From Sanderia malayensis (Eukaryota > Cnidaria > Scyphozoa > Semaeostomeae > Pelagiidae): 64,000 nucleotides of DNA. How positions within the stretch are numbered: position 1 is the first letter of the stretch; each line of letters starts with the position of its first letter. Shown here in pieces: positions 14,294-31,034 of the stretch. The translations under genes and the position numbers were made by a program. The notes beneath the pieces were generated by a model. That model saw only the letters and a program-made list of their open reading frames with translations. It was not told the origin of the DNA and ran no database searches. The stretch lies in the NCBI GenBank assembly GCA_013076295.1, contig RQOL01000455.1, forward strand, positions 60,490-124,489, read 5' to 3'.

Positions 14294-17200
14294 CAAATAC
14301 ACATGAATTTCCTTCTTTTCAGTGATATTAACATTACTGCACACTAATTGCACTTGAAGCCAAGTTATTACAGCTGAAACCAAGTAAAATACCCATGCAT
14401 TTGCTAATTTTCAGTGATATTAACATTACTGCACACTAATTGCCCATGAATCCACGTTATTACAGTTGAAACTAAGTAAAATACATATGCATTTGCTTGT
14501 TTTCAGTAATATTAACATTACTGCACAATAATTGCACATGAATCCACATTATTACATTTGAAAGTAAGTAAAATACACATGCAATTGCTTGCTTTCGGTG
14601 ATATTAGCGTTTATTCACACTCTATGCACATCAATTTACTTTTTTACAGTTGAAACTAATTAAAATACACATGCAGTGGCTTGTTTTCAGTGATATTAAC
14701 ATTACTGCACACTAATTGCACTTGAAGCCAAGTTATTACAGCGGAAACTAAGTAAAATACACATGCATTTGCTTGTTTTCAGTGATATTAACATTACTGC
14801 ACACTAATTGCCCATGAATCCACGTTATTACAGTTGAAACTAAGTAAAATACATATGCACTTGCTTGTTTTCAGTAATATTAACATTACTGCACAATAAT
14901 TGCACATGAATCCACGTTATTACATTTGAAAGTAAGTGAAATAAACATACATTTGCTTGTTTTCAGTGATATTAACATTACTGCACATACTTACACATGA
15001 AATTACGTTTTTACGTCTGAAACTAAGTAAAATACACATGCTTTTCCTTGTTTTCAGTGATATTAACGTTTAATCACACTATATGCACATCAATTTACTT
15101 TTTTACAGTTGAAACTAATTAAAATACACATGCATTTGCTTGTTTTCAGTGATATTAACATTCAATCGCATTAATTGCATATTAATTTACGTTTTCATAG
15201 TTGAAACTAAGCAAAATACACATGCATTTCCTTGTTTTTAGTGATATTAACATTACTGCACACTAATTGCACTTGAAGCCAAGTTATTACAACTGAAACT
15301 AAGTAAAATACACATGCATTTGCTAGTTTTCAGCGATATTAACATTACTGCACACTAATTGCCCATGAATCCACGTTATTACAGTTGAAACAAAGTAAAA
15401 TACATATGCATTTGCTTGTTTTCAGTAATATTAACATTACTGCACAATAATTGCACATGAATCCACGTTATTACATTTGAAAGTAAGTAAAATACACATG
15501 CAATTGCTTGTTTTCAGCGATATTAACGTTTATTCACACTATATGCACATCAATTTACTTTTTTACAGTTGAAACTAATTAAAATACCCATGCATATGCT
15601 TGTTTTCAATGATATTAACATTCAATCACATTAATTGCATAGTAATTTACGTTTTCACAGTTGAAACTAAGTAAAATACACATGCATTTGCTTGTTGTCA
15701 GTGACATTAGCATTCATTCACACTAAGTACACATGAATTTACGTTTTTATAATTGAATCTAGGTAAATTACACATGCATTTGCTTGCTTTCAGTGATATT
15801 AACATTCAATCACATTAATTCATATTAATTTACGTTTTTACGGTTGAAACTAAGTAAATTACACATGCATTTGCTTGTTTTCAGTGATCTTAACTTTCAT
15901 TAACCTTAATTGCAAATGAAGCCGTGTTTTTACAGCTGAAACTAAGTAAAATACAAATGCATTTGCTTGTTTTCAGTGATATTAACATTTATTCACACTA
16001 CTTACACATGAAATTACGTTTTTACGTCTGAAACTAAGTAAAACACACATGCTATTCCTTGTTTTCAGTGATATTAACGTTTATTCACACTATATGCACA
16101 TCAATTTACTTTTTTACAGTTGAAACTAATTAAAATACACATGCATTTGCTTGTTTTCAGTGATATTAACATTACTGCACACTAATTGCACTTGAATGCA
16201 CGTTATTACAGCTAAAACTAAGTAAAATACAGACGCATTTGCTTGTTTTCAGTATTAACAATACTGCACACTAATTGCACATGAATCCACGTTATTACAG
16301 CTGAAACTAAGTAAAATAAACATACGTTTGCTTGTTTTCAGTGATATTAACATTACTGCACATACTTACACATGAAATTACGTTTTTACGTCTGAAACTA
16401 AGTAAAATACACATGCTTTTCCTTGTTTTCAGTGATATTAACGTTTAATCACACTATATGCACATCAATTTACTTTTTTACAGTTGAAACTAATTAAAAT
16501 ACACATGCATTTGCTTGTTTTCAGTGATATTAACATTCAATCGCATTAATTGCATATTAATTTACGTTTTCATAGTTGAAACTAAGCAAAATACACATGC
16601 ATTTCCTTGTTTTTAGTGATATTAACATTACTGCACACTAATTGCACTTGAATGCACGTTATTACAGCTAAAACTAAGTAAAATACATATGCATTTACTT
16701 GTTTTCAGTGATACTAACATTACTGCACACTAATTGCACATGAATCCACGATATTACAGCTCAAACTAATTAAAATACGCATGCATTTACTTGTTTTCAG
16801 TGATACTAACATTACTGCACACTAATTGCAAATGTATCCACGTTATTACAGCTGAAACTAAGTAAAATACCAATGCATTTGCTTGTTTTCAGTGATATTA
16901 AGATTTATTCACACTACTTACACATGAAATTACGATTTTACGTCTGAAACTAAGTAAAATACACATGCTATTCCTTGTTTTCAGTGATATTAACGTTTAT
17001 TCACACTATATGCACATCAATTTACTTTTTTACAGTTGAAACTAATTAAAATACACATGCATTTGCTTGTTTTCAGTGATATTAACATTACTGCACACTA
17101 ATTGCACTTGAATGCACGTTATTACAGCTAAAACTAAGTAAAATACAGACGCATTTGCTTGTTTTCAGTATTAACAATACTGCACACTAATTGCAGATGA

Positions 17201-18548
17201 ATCCACGTTATTACAGCTGAAACTAAGTAAAATAAACATATATTTGCTTGTTTTCAGTGATATTAACATTACTGCACATACTTACACATGAAATTACGTT
17301 TTTACGTCTGAAACTAAGTAAAATACACATGCTTTTCCTTGTTTTCAGTGATATTAACGTTTAATCACACTATATGCACATCAATTTACTTTTTTACAGT
17401 TGAAACTAATTAAAATACACATGCATTTGCTTGTTTTCAGTGATATTAACATTCAATCGCATTAATTGCATATTAATTTACGTTTTCATAGTTGAAACTA
17501 AGCAAAATACACATGCATTTCCTTGTTTTTAGTGATATTAACATTACTGCACACTAATTGCACTTGAATGCACGTTATTACAGCGAAAACTAAGTAAAAT
17601 ACATATGCATTTACTTGTTTTCAGTGATACTAACATTACTGCACACTAATTGCACATGAATCCACGATATTACAGCTCAAACTAATTAAAATACGCATGC
17701 ATTTACTTGTTTTCAGTGATACTAACATTACTGCACACTAATTGCAAATGTATCCACGTTATTACAGCTGAAACTAAGTAAAATACCAATGCATTTGCTT
17801 GTTTTCAGTGATATTAAGATTCATTCACACTAATTGCACATGAAGCCACGTTATTACAGCTGAAACGAAGTAAAATACACATGCATTGGCTTGTTTTCAG
17901 TGACATTCACATTCATTCACATTAACTGCACATTAAGTTACGTTTTTACAGTTGAAACTAAGTAAATTACACTTGCATTTGCTTGTTTTCCGTGATCTTA
18001 ACTTTCATTAACCTTAATTGCAAATGAAGCCGTGTTTTTACAGCTGAAACTAAGTAAAATACAAATGCATTTGCTTGTTTTCAGTGATATTAACATTTAG
18101 TCACACTACTTACACATGAAATTACGTTTTTACGGCTGAAACTAATTAAAATACACATGATTTTCCTTGTTTTCAGTGATATTAACGTTTATTCACACTA
18201 TATGCACATCAATTTACTTTTTTACAGTTGAAACTAATAAAAATGCACATGCATTTGCTTGTTTTCAGTGATATTAACATTCAATCACATTAATTCATAT
18301 TAATTTACGTTTTCACAGTTGAAACTAAGCAAAACACACATGAATTTCCTTCTTTTCAGTGATATTAACATTACTGCACACTATTTGCACATGAATCCAC
18401 GTTATTACAGCTGAAACTAAGTAAAATACACATGCATTTGCTTGTTTTCAGTGATATTAACATTACTGCTCACTAATTGCACATGGATCCACGTTATTAC
18501 GGTTGGAACTAAGTAAAATGCATATGCATTTACTTGTTTCCAGTGATA

Positions 18549-19124
18549 CCTCAAAGCGATGAGATGAAACGGCGAACCGTGTAATAAAAAAGGCTTTTTT
18601 GTTTGTACATTATTTGTGCTAAATTTCAAATGGAAAGTGCCAATTATTAATTAGACCAAGGTTATCTATTTTTGGTTTCGTTTTTTTAAAGTTCTTTTGA
18701 ATTATTCCATTAATTATTCTGCTAATTGTGCTATCACGAAAAAACTACAGTTTTTGGTGGCGAAATTTCCAAATTCGCGTGGCGAGCTCCATTTTCGAAC
18801 CACGTATTCGCTGTTCACGAGACCCGTGTCGCCTTTTGCTGGAAGTTGATTGGCTCTTTTGCGACTTCACGAGAACAGTTGCGATGCTTAGGCCTAATGT
18901 AAACAAGCCCAAAGTTTTAATCAACAAATTATGATAAGGGATTATCAGGCGAGCGAAGCGAGCCAAGCTTTTGTAAAAGGAGTAGGCAGAGGCATGAGCG
19001 TAAGCGAATGCAGCGCACGAAGTCAATGCTTTTTGATAATGGATAGACAGGCGAGCGCAGCGAGCTAACACATTGTACGTGGGGTTGAAAGGGGCATGAG
19101 CGTAAGCGAATACACATACGCAAG
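18549..19124 (+). repeat. Insert module copy 5 (long form)
   Basis: Long form closest to copy 4, with private changes (CTCAAAGCGATG, GGCGAGCTCC). Same satellite phase at both junctions. Confidence 0.93.
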
Positions 19125-22100
19125 CAAATACACATGAATTTCCTTCTTTTCAGTGATATTAACATTACTGCACACTAATTGCACTTGAAGCCAAGTTATT
19201 ACAGCTGAAACCAAGTAAAATACCCATGCATTTGCTAGTTTTCAGTGATATTAACATTACTGCACACTAATTGCCCATGAATCCACGTTATTACAGTTGA
19301 AACTAAGTAAAATACATATGCATTTGCTTGTTTTCAGTAATATTAACATTACTGCACAATAATTGCACATGAATCCACATTATTACATTTGAAAGTAAGT
19401 AAAATACACATGCAATTGCTTGTTTTCAGTGATATTAGCGTTTATTCACACTCTATGCACATCAATTTACTTTTTTACAGTTGAAACTAATTAAAATACA
19501 CATGCAGTGGCTTGTTTTCAGTGATATTAACATTACTGCACACTAATTGCACTTGAAGCCAAGTTATTACAGCGGAAACTAAGTAAAATACACATGCATT
19601 TGCTTGTTTTCAGTGATATTAACATTACTGCACACTAATTGCCCATGAATCCACGTTATTACAGATGAAACTAAGTAAAATACATATGCATTTGCTTGTT
19701 TTCAGTAATATTAACATTACTGCACAATAATTGCACATGAATCCACGTTATTACATTTGAAAGTAAGTAAAATACACATGCATTTGCTTGTTTTCGTGAT
19801 ATTAATATTACCGCAGACGAATTGAACATGAATCCACGTTATTACAGTTGAAAATAAGTAAAATACATATGCATTTACTTGTTTTCAGTGATACTAACAT
19901 TACTGCACACTAATTGCACATGAATCCACGTTATTACATATGAAAGTAAGTAAAATACACATGCATTTGCTAGTTTTCAGTGATACTAATTTTACTGCAC
20001 ACTGATTGCAAAAGGATCCACGTTATTACAGCTGAAACTAAGTAAAATACACATGCATTTGCTTGTTTTCAGTGATATTAACATTACTGCACACTAATTG
20101 CACACGAATCCACGTTATTACAGATGAAACTAAGTAAAATACACATGCATTTGCTTGATGTCAGTGACATTAGCATTCATTCACACTAAGTACACATGAA
20201 TTTACGTTTTTACAAATGAATCTAGGTAAATTTACACATGCATTTGCTTGCTTTTAGTGATATTAAGATTCATTCACACTGATTGCACATGAAGCCACGT
20301 TATTACAGTTGAAAAGAAGTAAAATACACATGCATTGGCTTGTTTTCAGTGATATTAACATTCCTTCACACTAAGTACACATCAATTTACTGTTTTACAA
20401 TTGAAACTAAGTAAATTACATATGCATTTGCTTGTTTTCAGTGATCTTAACTTTCATTAACCTTAAATCCAAATGAAGCCGTGTTTTTACAGCTGAAACT
20501 AAGTAAAATACAAGTGCATTTCCTTGTTTTCAGTGATATTAACATTCAATCACATTAATTGCATATTAATTTACGTTTGTACAGTTGAAACTAAGCAAAA
20601 TATACATGCATTTGCTTGTTTTTAGTGATATTAACATTACTGCACGCTAATTGCACTTGAATTCACGTTATTACAGCTAAAACTAAGTAAAATACACATG
20701 CATTTGCTTGTTTTCAGTATTAACATTACTGCACACTAATTGCCCATGAATCCACGTTATTACAGTTGAAACTAAGTAAAATACATATGCATTTGCTTGT
20801 TTTCAGTAATATTAACATTACTGCACAATAATTGCACATGAATCCACGTTATTACATTTGAAAGTAAGTAAAATACACATGCATTTGCTTGTTTTCGTGA
20901 TATTAATATTACCGCAGACGAATTGAACATGAATCCACGTTATTACAGTTGAAAATAAGTAAAATACATATGCATTTACTTGTTTTCAGTGATACTAACA
21001 TTACTGCACACTAATTGCACATGAATCCACGTTATTACATATGAAAGTAAGTAAAATACACATGCATTTGCTAGTTTTCAGTGATATTAATTTTACTGCA
21101 CACTGATTGCAAAAGGATCCACGTTATTACAGCTGAAACTAAGTAAAATACACATGCATTTGCTTGTTTTCAGTGATATTAACATTACTGCACACTAATT
21201 GCACACGAATCCACGTTATTACAGATGAAACTAAGTAAAATACACATGCATTTGCTTGATGTCAGTGACATTAGCATTCATTCACACTAAGTACACATGA
21301 ATTTACGTTTTTACAAATGAATCTAGGTAAATTTACACATGCATTTGCTTGCTTTTAGTGATATTAAGATTCATTCACACTGATTGCACATGAAGCCACG
21401 TTATTACAGTTGAAAAGAAGTAAAATACACATGCATTGGCTTGTTTTCAGTGATATTAACATTCCTTCACACTAAGTACACATCAATTTACTGTTTTACA
21501 ATTGAAACTAAGTAAATTACATATGCATTTGCTTGTTTTCAGTGATCTTAACTTTCATTAACCTTAAATCCAAATGAAGCCGTGTTTTTACAGCTGAAAC
21601 TAAGTAAAATACAAGTGCATTTCCTTGTTTTCAGTGATATTAACATTCAATCACATTAATTGCATATTAATTTACGTTTTTACAGTTGAAACTAAGCAAA
21701 ATATACATGCATTTGCTTGTTTTTAGTGATATTAACATTACTGCACGCTAATTGCACTTGAATTCACGTTATTACAGCTAAAACTAAGTAAAATACACAT
21801 GCATTTGCTTGTTTTCAGTATTAACAATACTGTAAAATAATTGCACATTAATCCACGTTATTACAGCTGAAACTAAGTAAAATACACATACATTTGCTTG
21901 TTTTCAGTGATAATAACATTACTGCACACTAAGTGCACATGAATCAACGTTAATACATATGAAACTAAGTAAAATACAAATGCATTAGCTAGTTTTCAGT
22001 GATATTAACATTACTGCACATTAATTGCACATGAATCAACGTTAATACATATGAAACTAAGTAAAATACACATGCATTTGCTTATTTTGAGTGATATTAA

Positions 22101-23933
22101 CATTACTGCACACTAATTGCACTTGGATTGACGTTATTACAGCTAAAACGAAGTAAAATACACATGCATCTGCTTGTTTTTAGTGATATTAACAATACTC
22201 CACACTAATTCCACACGAATCCACGTTATTACAGCTAAAACTAAGTAAAATACACATGCATTTGCTTGTTTTCGTGATATTACTATTACCGCAAACAAAT
22301 TGCACATGAATCCACGTTATTACAGTTGAAACTAAGTAAAATACATATGCATTTACTTGTTTTCAGTGATAATAACATTACTGCACACTAATTGCACATG
22401 AATCAACGTTAATACATATGAAAATAAGTAAAATACAAATGCATTAGCTAGTTTTCAGTGATATTAACATTACTGCACTTTAATTGCACATGAATCAACG
22501 TTAATACATATGAAACTAAGTAAAATACACATGCATTTGCTTGTTTTTAGTGATATTAACAATACTCCACACTAATTCCACACGAATCCACGTTATTACA
22601 GCTAAAACTAAGTAAAATACACATGCATTTGCTTGTTTTCGTGATATTACTATTACCGCACACGAATTGCACATGAATCCAAGTTATTACAGTTGAAACT
22701 AAGTAAAATACATATGCATTTACTTGTTTTCAGTGATACTAACATTACTGCACACTAATTGCACATGAATCCACGATATTACAGCTCAAACTAATTAAAA
22801 TACGCATGCATTTGCTTGTCTTCAGTGATATGAACATTACTGCACACTAATTGCACATGAATCCACGTTATTACATATGAAAGTAAGTAAAATACATATG
22901 TATTTGCTAGTCTTCGGTGATATTAATTTCACTGCACACTAATTGCAAATGTATCCACGTTATTACAGCTGAAACTAAGTAAAATACCAATGCATTTGCT
23001 TGTTTTCAGTGATATTAAGATTCATTCACACTAATTGCACATGAAGCCACGTTATTACAGCTGAAACGAAGTAAAATACACATGCATTGGCTTGTTTGCA
23101 GTGATATTAATATTCCTTCACACTAAGTACAGATCAATTTACTGTTTTACAGTTCAAACTAAGTAAAATACACATGCATTTCCTTGTTTTCAGTGACATT
23201 CACATTCATTCACATTAACTGCACATTAAGTTACGTTTTTACAGTTGAAACTAAGTAAATTACACATGCATTTGCTTGTTTTCAGTGATCTTAACTTTCA
23301 TTAACCTTAATTGCAAATGAAGCCGTGTTTTTACAGCTGAAACTAAGTAAAATACAAATGCATTTGCTTGTTTTCAGTGATATTAACATTTATTCACACT
23401 ACTTACACATGAAATTACGTTTTTACGGCTGAAACTAAGTAAAATACACATGCTTTTCCTTGTTTTCAGTGATATTAACGTTTATTCACACTATATGCAC
23501 ATCAATTTACTTTTTTACAGTTGAAACTAATTAAAACACACATGCATTTGTTTGTTTTCAGTGATATTAACATTCAATCACATTAATTCATATTAATTTA
23601 CGTTTTCACAGTTGAAACTGAGCAAAATACACATGCATTTGCTTGTTTTTAGTGATATTAACATTACTGCACACTAATTGCACATGAATCCATGTTATTA
23701 CAGCTGAAACTAAGTAAAATACACATACATTTGCTTGTTTTCAGTGGTATTAACATTACTGCACACTATTTGCACATGAATCCACGTTATTACAGCTGAA
23801 ACTAAGTAAAATACACATGCATTTGCTTGTTTTCAGTGATATTAACATTACTGCTCACTAATTGCACATGGATCCACATTATTACGGTTGGAACTAAGTA
23901 AAATGCATATGCATTTACTTGTTTCCAGTGATA

Positions 23934-24509
23934 CCTCAAAACGATGAGATGAAACGGCAAACCGTGTAATAAAAAAGGCTTTTTTGTTTGTACATTATTT
24001 GTGCTAAATTTCAAATGGAAAGTGCCAATTATTAATTAGACCAAGGTTATCTATTTTTGGTTTCGTTTTTTTAAAGTTCTTTTGAATTATTCAATTAATT
24101 ATTCTGCTAATTGTGCTATCACGAAAAAACTACAGTTTTTGGTGGCGAAATTTCCAAATTCGCGTGGCGAACTCCCTTTTCGAATCACGTATTCGAGGTT
24201 CACGAGACCCGTGTCGCCTTTTGCTGGAAGTTGATTGGCTCTTTTGCGACTTCACGACAACAGTTGCGATGCTTAGACCTAATGTAAACAAGCCCAAAGT
24301 TTTAATCAACAAATTATGATAAGGGATTATCAGGCGAGCGAAGCGAGCCAAGCTTTTGTAAAAGGAGTAGGCAGAGGCATGAGCGTAAGCGAATGCAGCG
24401 CTCGAAGTCAATGCTTTTTGATAATGGATAGACAGGCGAGCGCAGCGAGCTAACACATTGTACGTGGGGTTGAAAGGGGCATGAGCGTAAGCGAATACAC
24501 ATACGCAAG
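23934..24509 (+). repeat. Insert module copy 6 (long form)
   Basis: Long form with private substitutions (AACTCCCTTTTCGAATCACG, TTCACGACAACAG). Same orientation and junction phase as the rest. Confidence 0.93.
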
Positions 24510-26106
24510 CAAATACACATGAATTTCCTTCTTTTCAGTGATATTAACATTACTGCACACTAATTGCACATGAAGCCAAGTTATTACAGCTGAAACTAAG
24601 TAAAATACACATGCATTTGCTTGTTTTTAGTGATAATAACATTACTGCACACCAATGCCACATGAATCCACGTTATTACAGCTGAAATCAAGTAAAATAC
24701 GCAAGCATTTGCTTGTTTTCAGTGACATTAACATTCATTCACACTAAGTACACATGAATTTACGTTTTTACAATTGAAACTAAGTAAATTACACATGCAT
24801 TTGCTTGCTTTCAGTGATATGAACATTCCTTCACACTAAGTACACATCAATTTACTGTTGTACAGTTGAAACTAAGTAAATTACACATGCATTTGCTTGT
24901 TTTCAGTGATATTAACATTAAATCACATAAATTACATATTAATTTACGTTTTCACAGTTGAAACTAAGCAAAATACACATGCATTTGCTTGTTGTCAGTG
25001 ACATTAGCATTCATTCACACTAAGTACACATGAATTTACGTTTTTATAATTGAATCTAGGTAAATTACACATGCATTTGCTTGCTTTCAGTGATATTAAC
25101 GTTTATTCACACTATATGCACATCAATTTATTTTTTACAGTTGAAACTAATTAAAATACACATGCATTTGCTTGTTTTCAGTGATATTAACATTAAATCA
25201 CATTAATTACATATTAATTTACGTTTTCACAGTTGAAACTAAGCAAAATACACATGCATTTGCTTGTTGTCAGTGACATTAGCATTCATTCACACTAAGT
25301 ACACATGAATTTACGTTTTTATAATTGAATCTAGGTAAATTACACATGCATTTGCTTGCTTTCAGTGATATTAAGATTCATTCACACTAATTGCACATGA
25401 GGCCACGTTATTACAGCTGAAACGAAGTAAAATACACATGCATTGGCTTGTTTTCAGTGATATTAACATTCCTTCACACTAAGTACACATCAATTTACTG
25501 TTTCACAGTTGAAACTAAGTAAAATACACATGCATTTGCTTGTTTTCAGTGACATTCACATTCATTCACATTAACTGCACATTAAGTTACGTTTTTACGG
25601 TTGAAACTAAGTAAATTACACATGCATTTGCTTGTTTTCAGTGATCTTAACTTTCATTAACCTTAATTGCAAATGAAGCCGTGTTTTTACAGCTGAAATT
25701 AAGTAAAATACAAATGCATTAGCTAGTTTTCAGTGATATTAACATTACTGCACACTAATTGCACATGAGTCCACATTATTACAGCTGAAATTAAGTAAAA
25801 TACACATGCATTTGCTTGTTTTTAGTGATATTAACGTTACTGCACACTAATTGCACTTGAATCCATGTTATTACAGCTGAAACTAAGTAAAATACACATA
25901 CTTTTGCTTGTTTTCAGTGGTATTAACATTACTGCACACTATTTGCACATGAATCCACGTTATTACAGCTGAAACTAAGTAAAATACACATGCATTTGCT
26001 TGTTTTCAGTGATATTAACAATACTGCTCACTAATTGCACATGAATCCACGTTACTACGGTTGGAACTAAGTAAAATGCATATGCATTTACTTGTTTCCA
26101 GTGATA

Positions 26107-26682
26107 CCTCAAAACCATGAGATGAAACGGCGAACCGTGTAATCAAAAAGGCTTTTTTGTTTGTACATTATTTGTGCTAAATTTCAAATGGAAAGTGCCA
26201 ATTATTAATTAGACCAAGGTTATCTATTTTTGGTTTTGTTTTTTTAAAGTTCTTTTGAATTATTCCATTAATTATTCTGCTAATTGTACTATCACGAAAA
26301 AACTACAGTTTTTGGTGGCGAAAATTCCAAATTCGCGTGGCAAACTCCATTTTCGAACCACGTATTCGCTGTTCACGAGACCCGTGTCGCCTTTTGCTGC
26401 AAGTTGATTGCCTCTTTTGCGACTTCACGAGAACAGTTGCGATGCTTAGGCCTAATGTAAACAAGCCCAAAGTTTTAATCAACAAATTATGATAAGGGAT
26501 TATCAGGCGAGCGAAGCGAGCCAAGCTTTTGTAAAAGGAGTAGGCAGAGGCATGAGCGTAAGCGAATGCAGCGCACGAAGTCAATGCTTTTTGATAATGG
26601 ATAGACAGGCGAGCGCAGCGAGCTAACACATTGTACATGGGGTTGAAAGGGGCATGAGCGTAAGCGAATACACATACGCAAG
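26107..26682 (+). repeat. Insert module copy 7 (long form)
   Basis: Long form of the copy 2/3/8 subtype (GGCGAAAATTCC, CTGCAAGTTGATTGCC). The segment starting here recurs about 4.93 kb downstream around copy 8. Confidence 0.93.
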
Positions 26683-29600
26683 CAAATACACATGCATTTG
26701 CTTCTTTTCAGTGATATTAACATTACTGCACACTAATTGCACTTGAAGCCAAATTATTACAGCTGAAACTAAGTAAAATACACATGCATTTGCTAGTTTT
26801 CAGTGATATTAACATTACTGCACACTAATTGCCCATGAATCCACGTTATTACAGTTGAAACTAAGTAAAATACATATGCATTTGCTTGTTTTCAGTAATG
26901 TTAACATTACTGCACAATAATTGCACTTGAATCCACGTTATTACATTTGAAAGTAAGTAAAATACACATGCAATTGCTTGTTTTCAGTGATATTCACGTT
27001 TATTCACACTATATGCACATCAATTTACTTTTTTACAGTTGAAACTAATTAAAATACACATGCATATGCTTGTTTTCAGTAATATTAACATTCAATCACA
27101 TTAATTGCATAGTAATTTACGTTTTCACAGTTGAAACTAAGTAAAATACACATGCATTTGCTTGCTGTCAGTGACATTAGCATTCATTCACACTAAGTAC
27201 ACATGAATTTACGTTTTTATAATTGAATCTAGGTAAATTACACATGCATTTGCTTGCTTTCAGTGATATTAAGATTCATTCACACTAATTGCACATGAAG
27301 CCACGTTATTACAGCTGAAACGAAGTAAAATACACATGCATTGGCTTGTTTTCAGTGATATTAACATTCCTTCACACTAAGTACACATCAATTTACTGTT
27401 TCACAGTTAAAACTAAGTAAAATACACATGCATTTGCTTGTTTTCAATGACATTCATATTCACTCACATTAACTGCACCTTAAGTTACGTTTTTACGGTT
27501 GAAACTAAGTAAATTACACATGCATTTGCTTGTTTTCAGAGATCTTAACTTTCATTAACCTTAATTGCAAATGAAGCCGTGTTTTTACAGCTGAAACTAA
27601 GTTAAATACAAATGCATTTGCTTGTTTTCAGTGATATTAACATTTATTCACACTACTTACACATGAAATTACGTTTTTACGTCTGAAACTAAGTAAAATA
27701 CACATGCTATTCCTTGTTTTCAGTGATATTAACGTTTATTCACACTATATGCACATCAATTTACTTTTTTACAGTTGAAACTAATTAAAATACACATGCA
27801 TTTGCTTGTTTTCAGTGATATTAACATTACTGCACACTAATTGCACTTGAATGCACGTTATTAAAGCTAAAACTAAGTAAAATACACACGCATTTGCTTG
27901 TTTTCAGTATTAACAATACTGCACACTAATTGCACATGAATCCACGTTATTACAGCTGAAACTAAGTAAAATAAACATACATTTGCTTGTTTTCAGTGAT
28001 ATTAACATTACTGCACACTAATTGCACTTGAAGCCAAGTTATTACAGCTGAAACTAAGTAAAATACACATGCATTTGCTAGTTTTCAGTGATATTAACAT
28101 TACTGCACACTAATTGCCCATGAATCCACGTTATTACAGTTGAAACTAAGTAAAATACATATGCATTTGCTTGTTTTCAGTAATATTAACATTACTGCAC
28201 AATAATTGCACATGAATCCACGTTATTACATTTGAAAGTAAGTAAAATACACATGCAATTGCTTGTTTTCAGTGATATTAACGTTTATTCACACTATATG
28301 CACATCAATTTACTTTTTTACAGTTGAAACTAATTAAAATACCCATGCATATGCTTGTTTTCAATGATATTAACATTCAATCACATTAATTGCATAGTAA
28401 TTTACGTTTTCACAGTTGAAACTAAGTAAAATACACATGCATTTGCTTGTTGTAAGTGACATTAGCATTCATTCACACTAAGTACACATGAATTTACGTT
28501 TTTATAATTGAATCTAGGTAAATTACACATGCATTTGCTTGCTTTCAGTGATATTAAGATTCATTCACACTAATTGCACATGAAGCCACGTTATTACAGC
28601 TGAAACGAAGTAAAATACACATGCATTGGCTTGTTTTCAGTGATATTAACATTCCTTCACACTAAGTACACATCAATTTACTGTTTCACAGTTGAAACTA
28701 AGTAAAATACACATGCATTTGCTTGTTTTCAGTGACATTCACATTCATTCACATTAACTGCACATCAAGTTACGTTTTTACGGTTGAAACTAAGTAAATT
28801 ACACATGCATTTGCTTGTTTTCAGTGATCTTAACTTTCATTAACCTTAATTGCAAATGAAGCCGTGTTTTTACAGTTGAAACTAAGTAAATTACACATGC
28901 ATTTGCTTGTTTTCAGTGATATTAACATTAAATCACATTAATTACATATTAATTTACGTTTTCACAGTTGAAACTAAGCAAAATACACATGCATTTGCTT
29001 GTTGTCAGTGACATTAGCATTCATTCACACTAAGTACACATGAATTTACGTTTTTATAATTGAATCTAGGTAAATTACACATGCATTTGCTTGCTTTCAG
29101 TGATATTAACGTTTATTCACACTATATGCACATCAATTTACTTTTTTACAGTTGAAACTAATTAAAATACACATGCATTTGCTTGTTTTCAGTGATATTA
29201 ACATTAAATCACATTAATTACATATTAATTTACGTTTTCACAGTTGAAACTAAGCAAAATACACATGCATTTGCTTGTTGTCAGTGACATTAGCATTCAT
29301 TCACACTAAGTACACATGAATTTACGTTTTTATAATTGAATCTAGGTAAATTACACATGCATTTGCTTGCTTTCAGTGATATTAAGATTCATTCACATTA
29401 ATTGCACATGAGGCCACGTTATTACAGCTGAAACGAAGTAAAATACACATGCATTGGCTTGTTTTCAGTGATATTAACATTCCTTCACACTAAGTACACA
29501 TCAATTTACTGTTTCACAGTTGAAACTAAGTAAAATACACATGCATTTGCTTGTTTTCAGTGACATTCACATTCATTCACATTAACTGCACATTAAGTTA

Positions 29601-31034
29601 CGTTTTTACGGTTGAAACTAAGTAAATTACACATGCATTTGCTTGTTTTCAGTGATCTTAACTTTCATTAACCTTAATTGCAAATGAAGCCGTGTTTTTA
29701 CAGCTGAAATTAAGTAAAATACAAATGCATTAGCTAGTTTTCAGTGATATTAACATTACTGCACACTAATTGCACATGAGTCCACATTATTACAGCTGAA
29801 ATTAAGTAAAATACACATGCATTTGCTTGTTTTTAGTGATATTAACGTTACTGCACACTAATTGCACTTGAATCCACGTTGTTACAGCTAAAACTAAGTA
29901 AAATACACATGCATTTGCTTGTTTTCAGTGATATTAACATTACTGCACACTATTTGCACATGAATCCACGTTATTACAGCTGAAACTAAGTAAAATGCAC
30001 ATGCATTTACTTGTTTTCAGTGTTACTAACATTACTGCACACTATTTGCACATGAATCCATGTTATTACAGCTGAAACTAAGTAAAATACACATGCATTT
30101 GCTTGTTTTCAGTGATATTAACATTCATACACACTAATTGCACATGAAGCCAAGTTATTACAGCTGAAACTAAGTAAAATACACATGCATTTGCTTGTTT
30201 TTAGTGATAATAACATTACTGCACACCAATGCCACATGAATCCACGTTATTACAGCTGAAATCAAGTAAAATACGCAAGCATTTGCTTGTTTTCAGTGAC
30301 ATTAACATTCATTCACACTAAGTACACTTGAATTTACGTTTTTACAATTGAAACTAAGTAAATTACACATGCATTTGCTTGCTTTCAGTGATATGAACAT
30401 TCCTTCACACTAAGTACACATCAATTTACTGTTGTACAGTTGAAACTAAGTAAATTACACATGCAGTTGCTTGTTTTCAGTGATATTAACTTTCATTAAC
30501 CTTAATTGCAAATGAAGCCGTGTTTTCACAGCTGAAACTAAGTAAAATACAAATGCATTTGCTTGTTTTCAGTGATATTAACATTTATTCACATTACTTA
30601 CACATGAATTTACGTTTTCACAGCTGAAACTAAGTAAAATACACATGCTTTTGTTTGTTTTCAGTGATGTTAACGTTTATTCACACTGTAGGCACATCAA
30701 TTTACTTTTTTACAGTTGAAAATAATTAAAATGCACATGCATTTGCCTGTTTTCAGTATTAACAATACTGCACACTAATTGCACATGAATCCATGTTATT
30801 ACAGCTGAAACTAAGTAAAATACACATACTTTTGCTTGTTTTCAGTGGTATTAACATTACTGCACACTATTTGCACATGAATCCACGTTATTACAGCTGA
30901 AACTAAGTAAAATACACATGCATTTGCTTGTTTTCAGTGATATTAACAATACTGCTCACTAATTGCACATGAATCCACGTTACTACGGTTGGAACTAAGT
31001 AAAATGCATATGCATTTACTTGTTTCCAGTGATA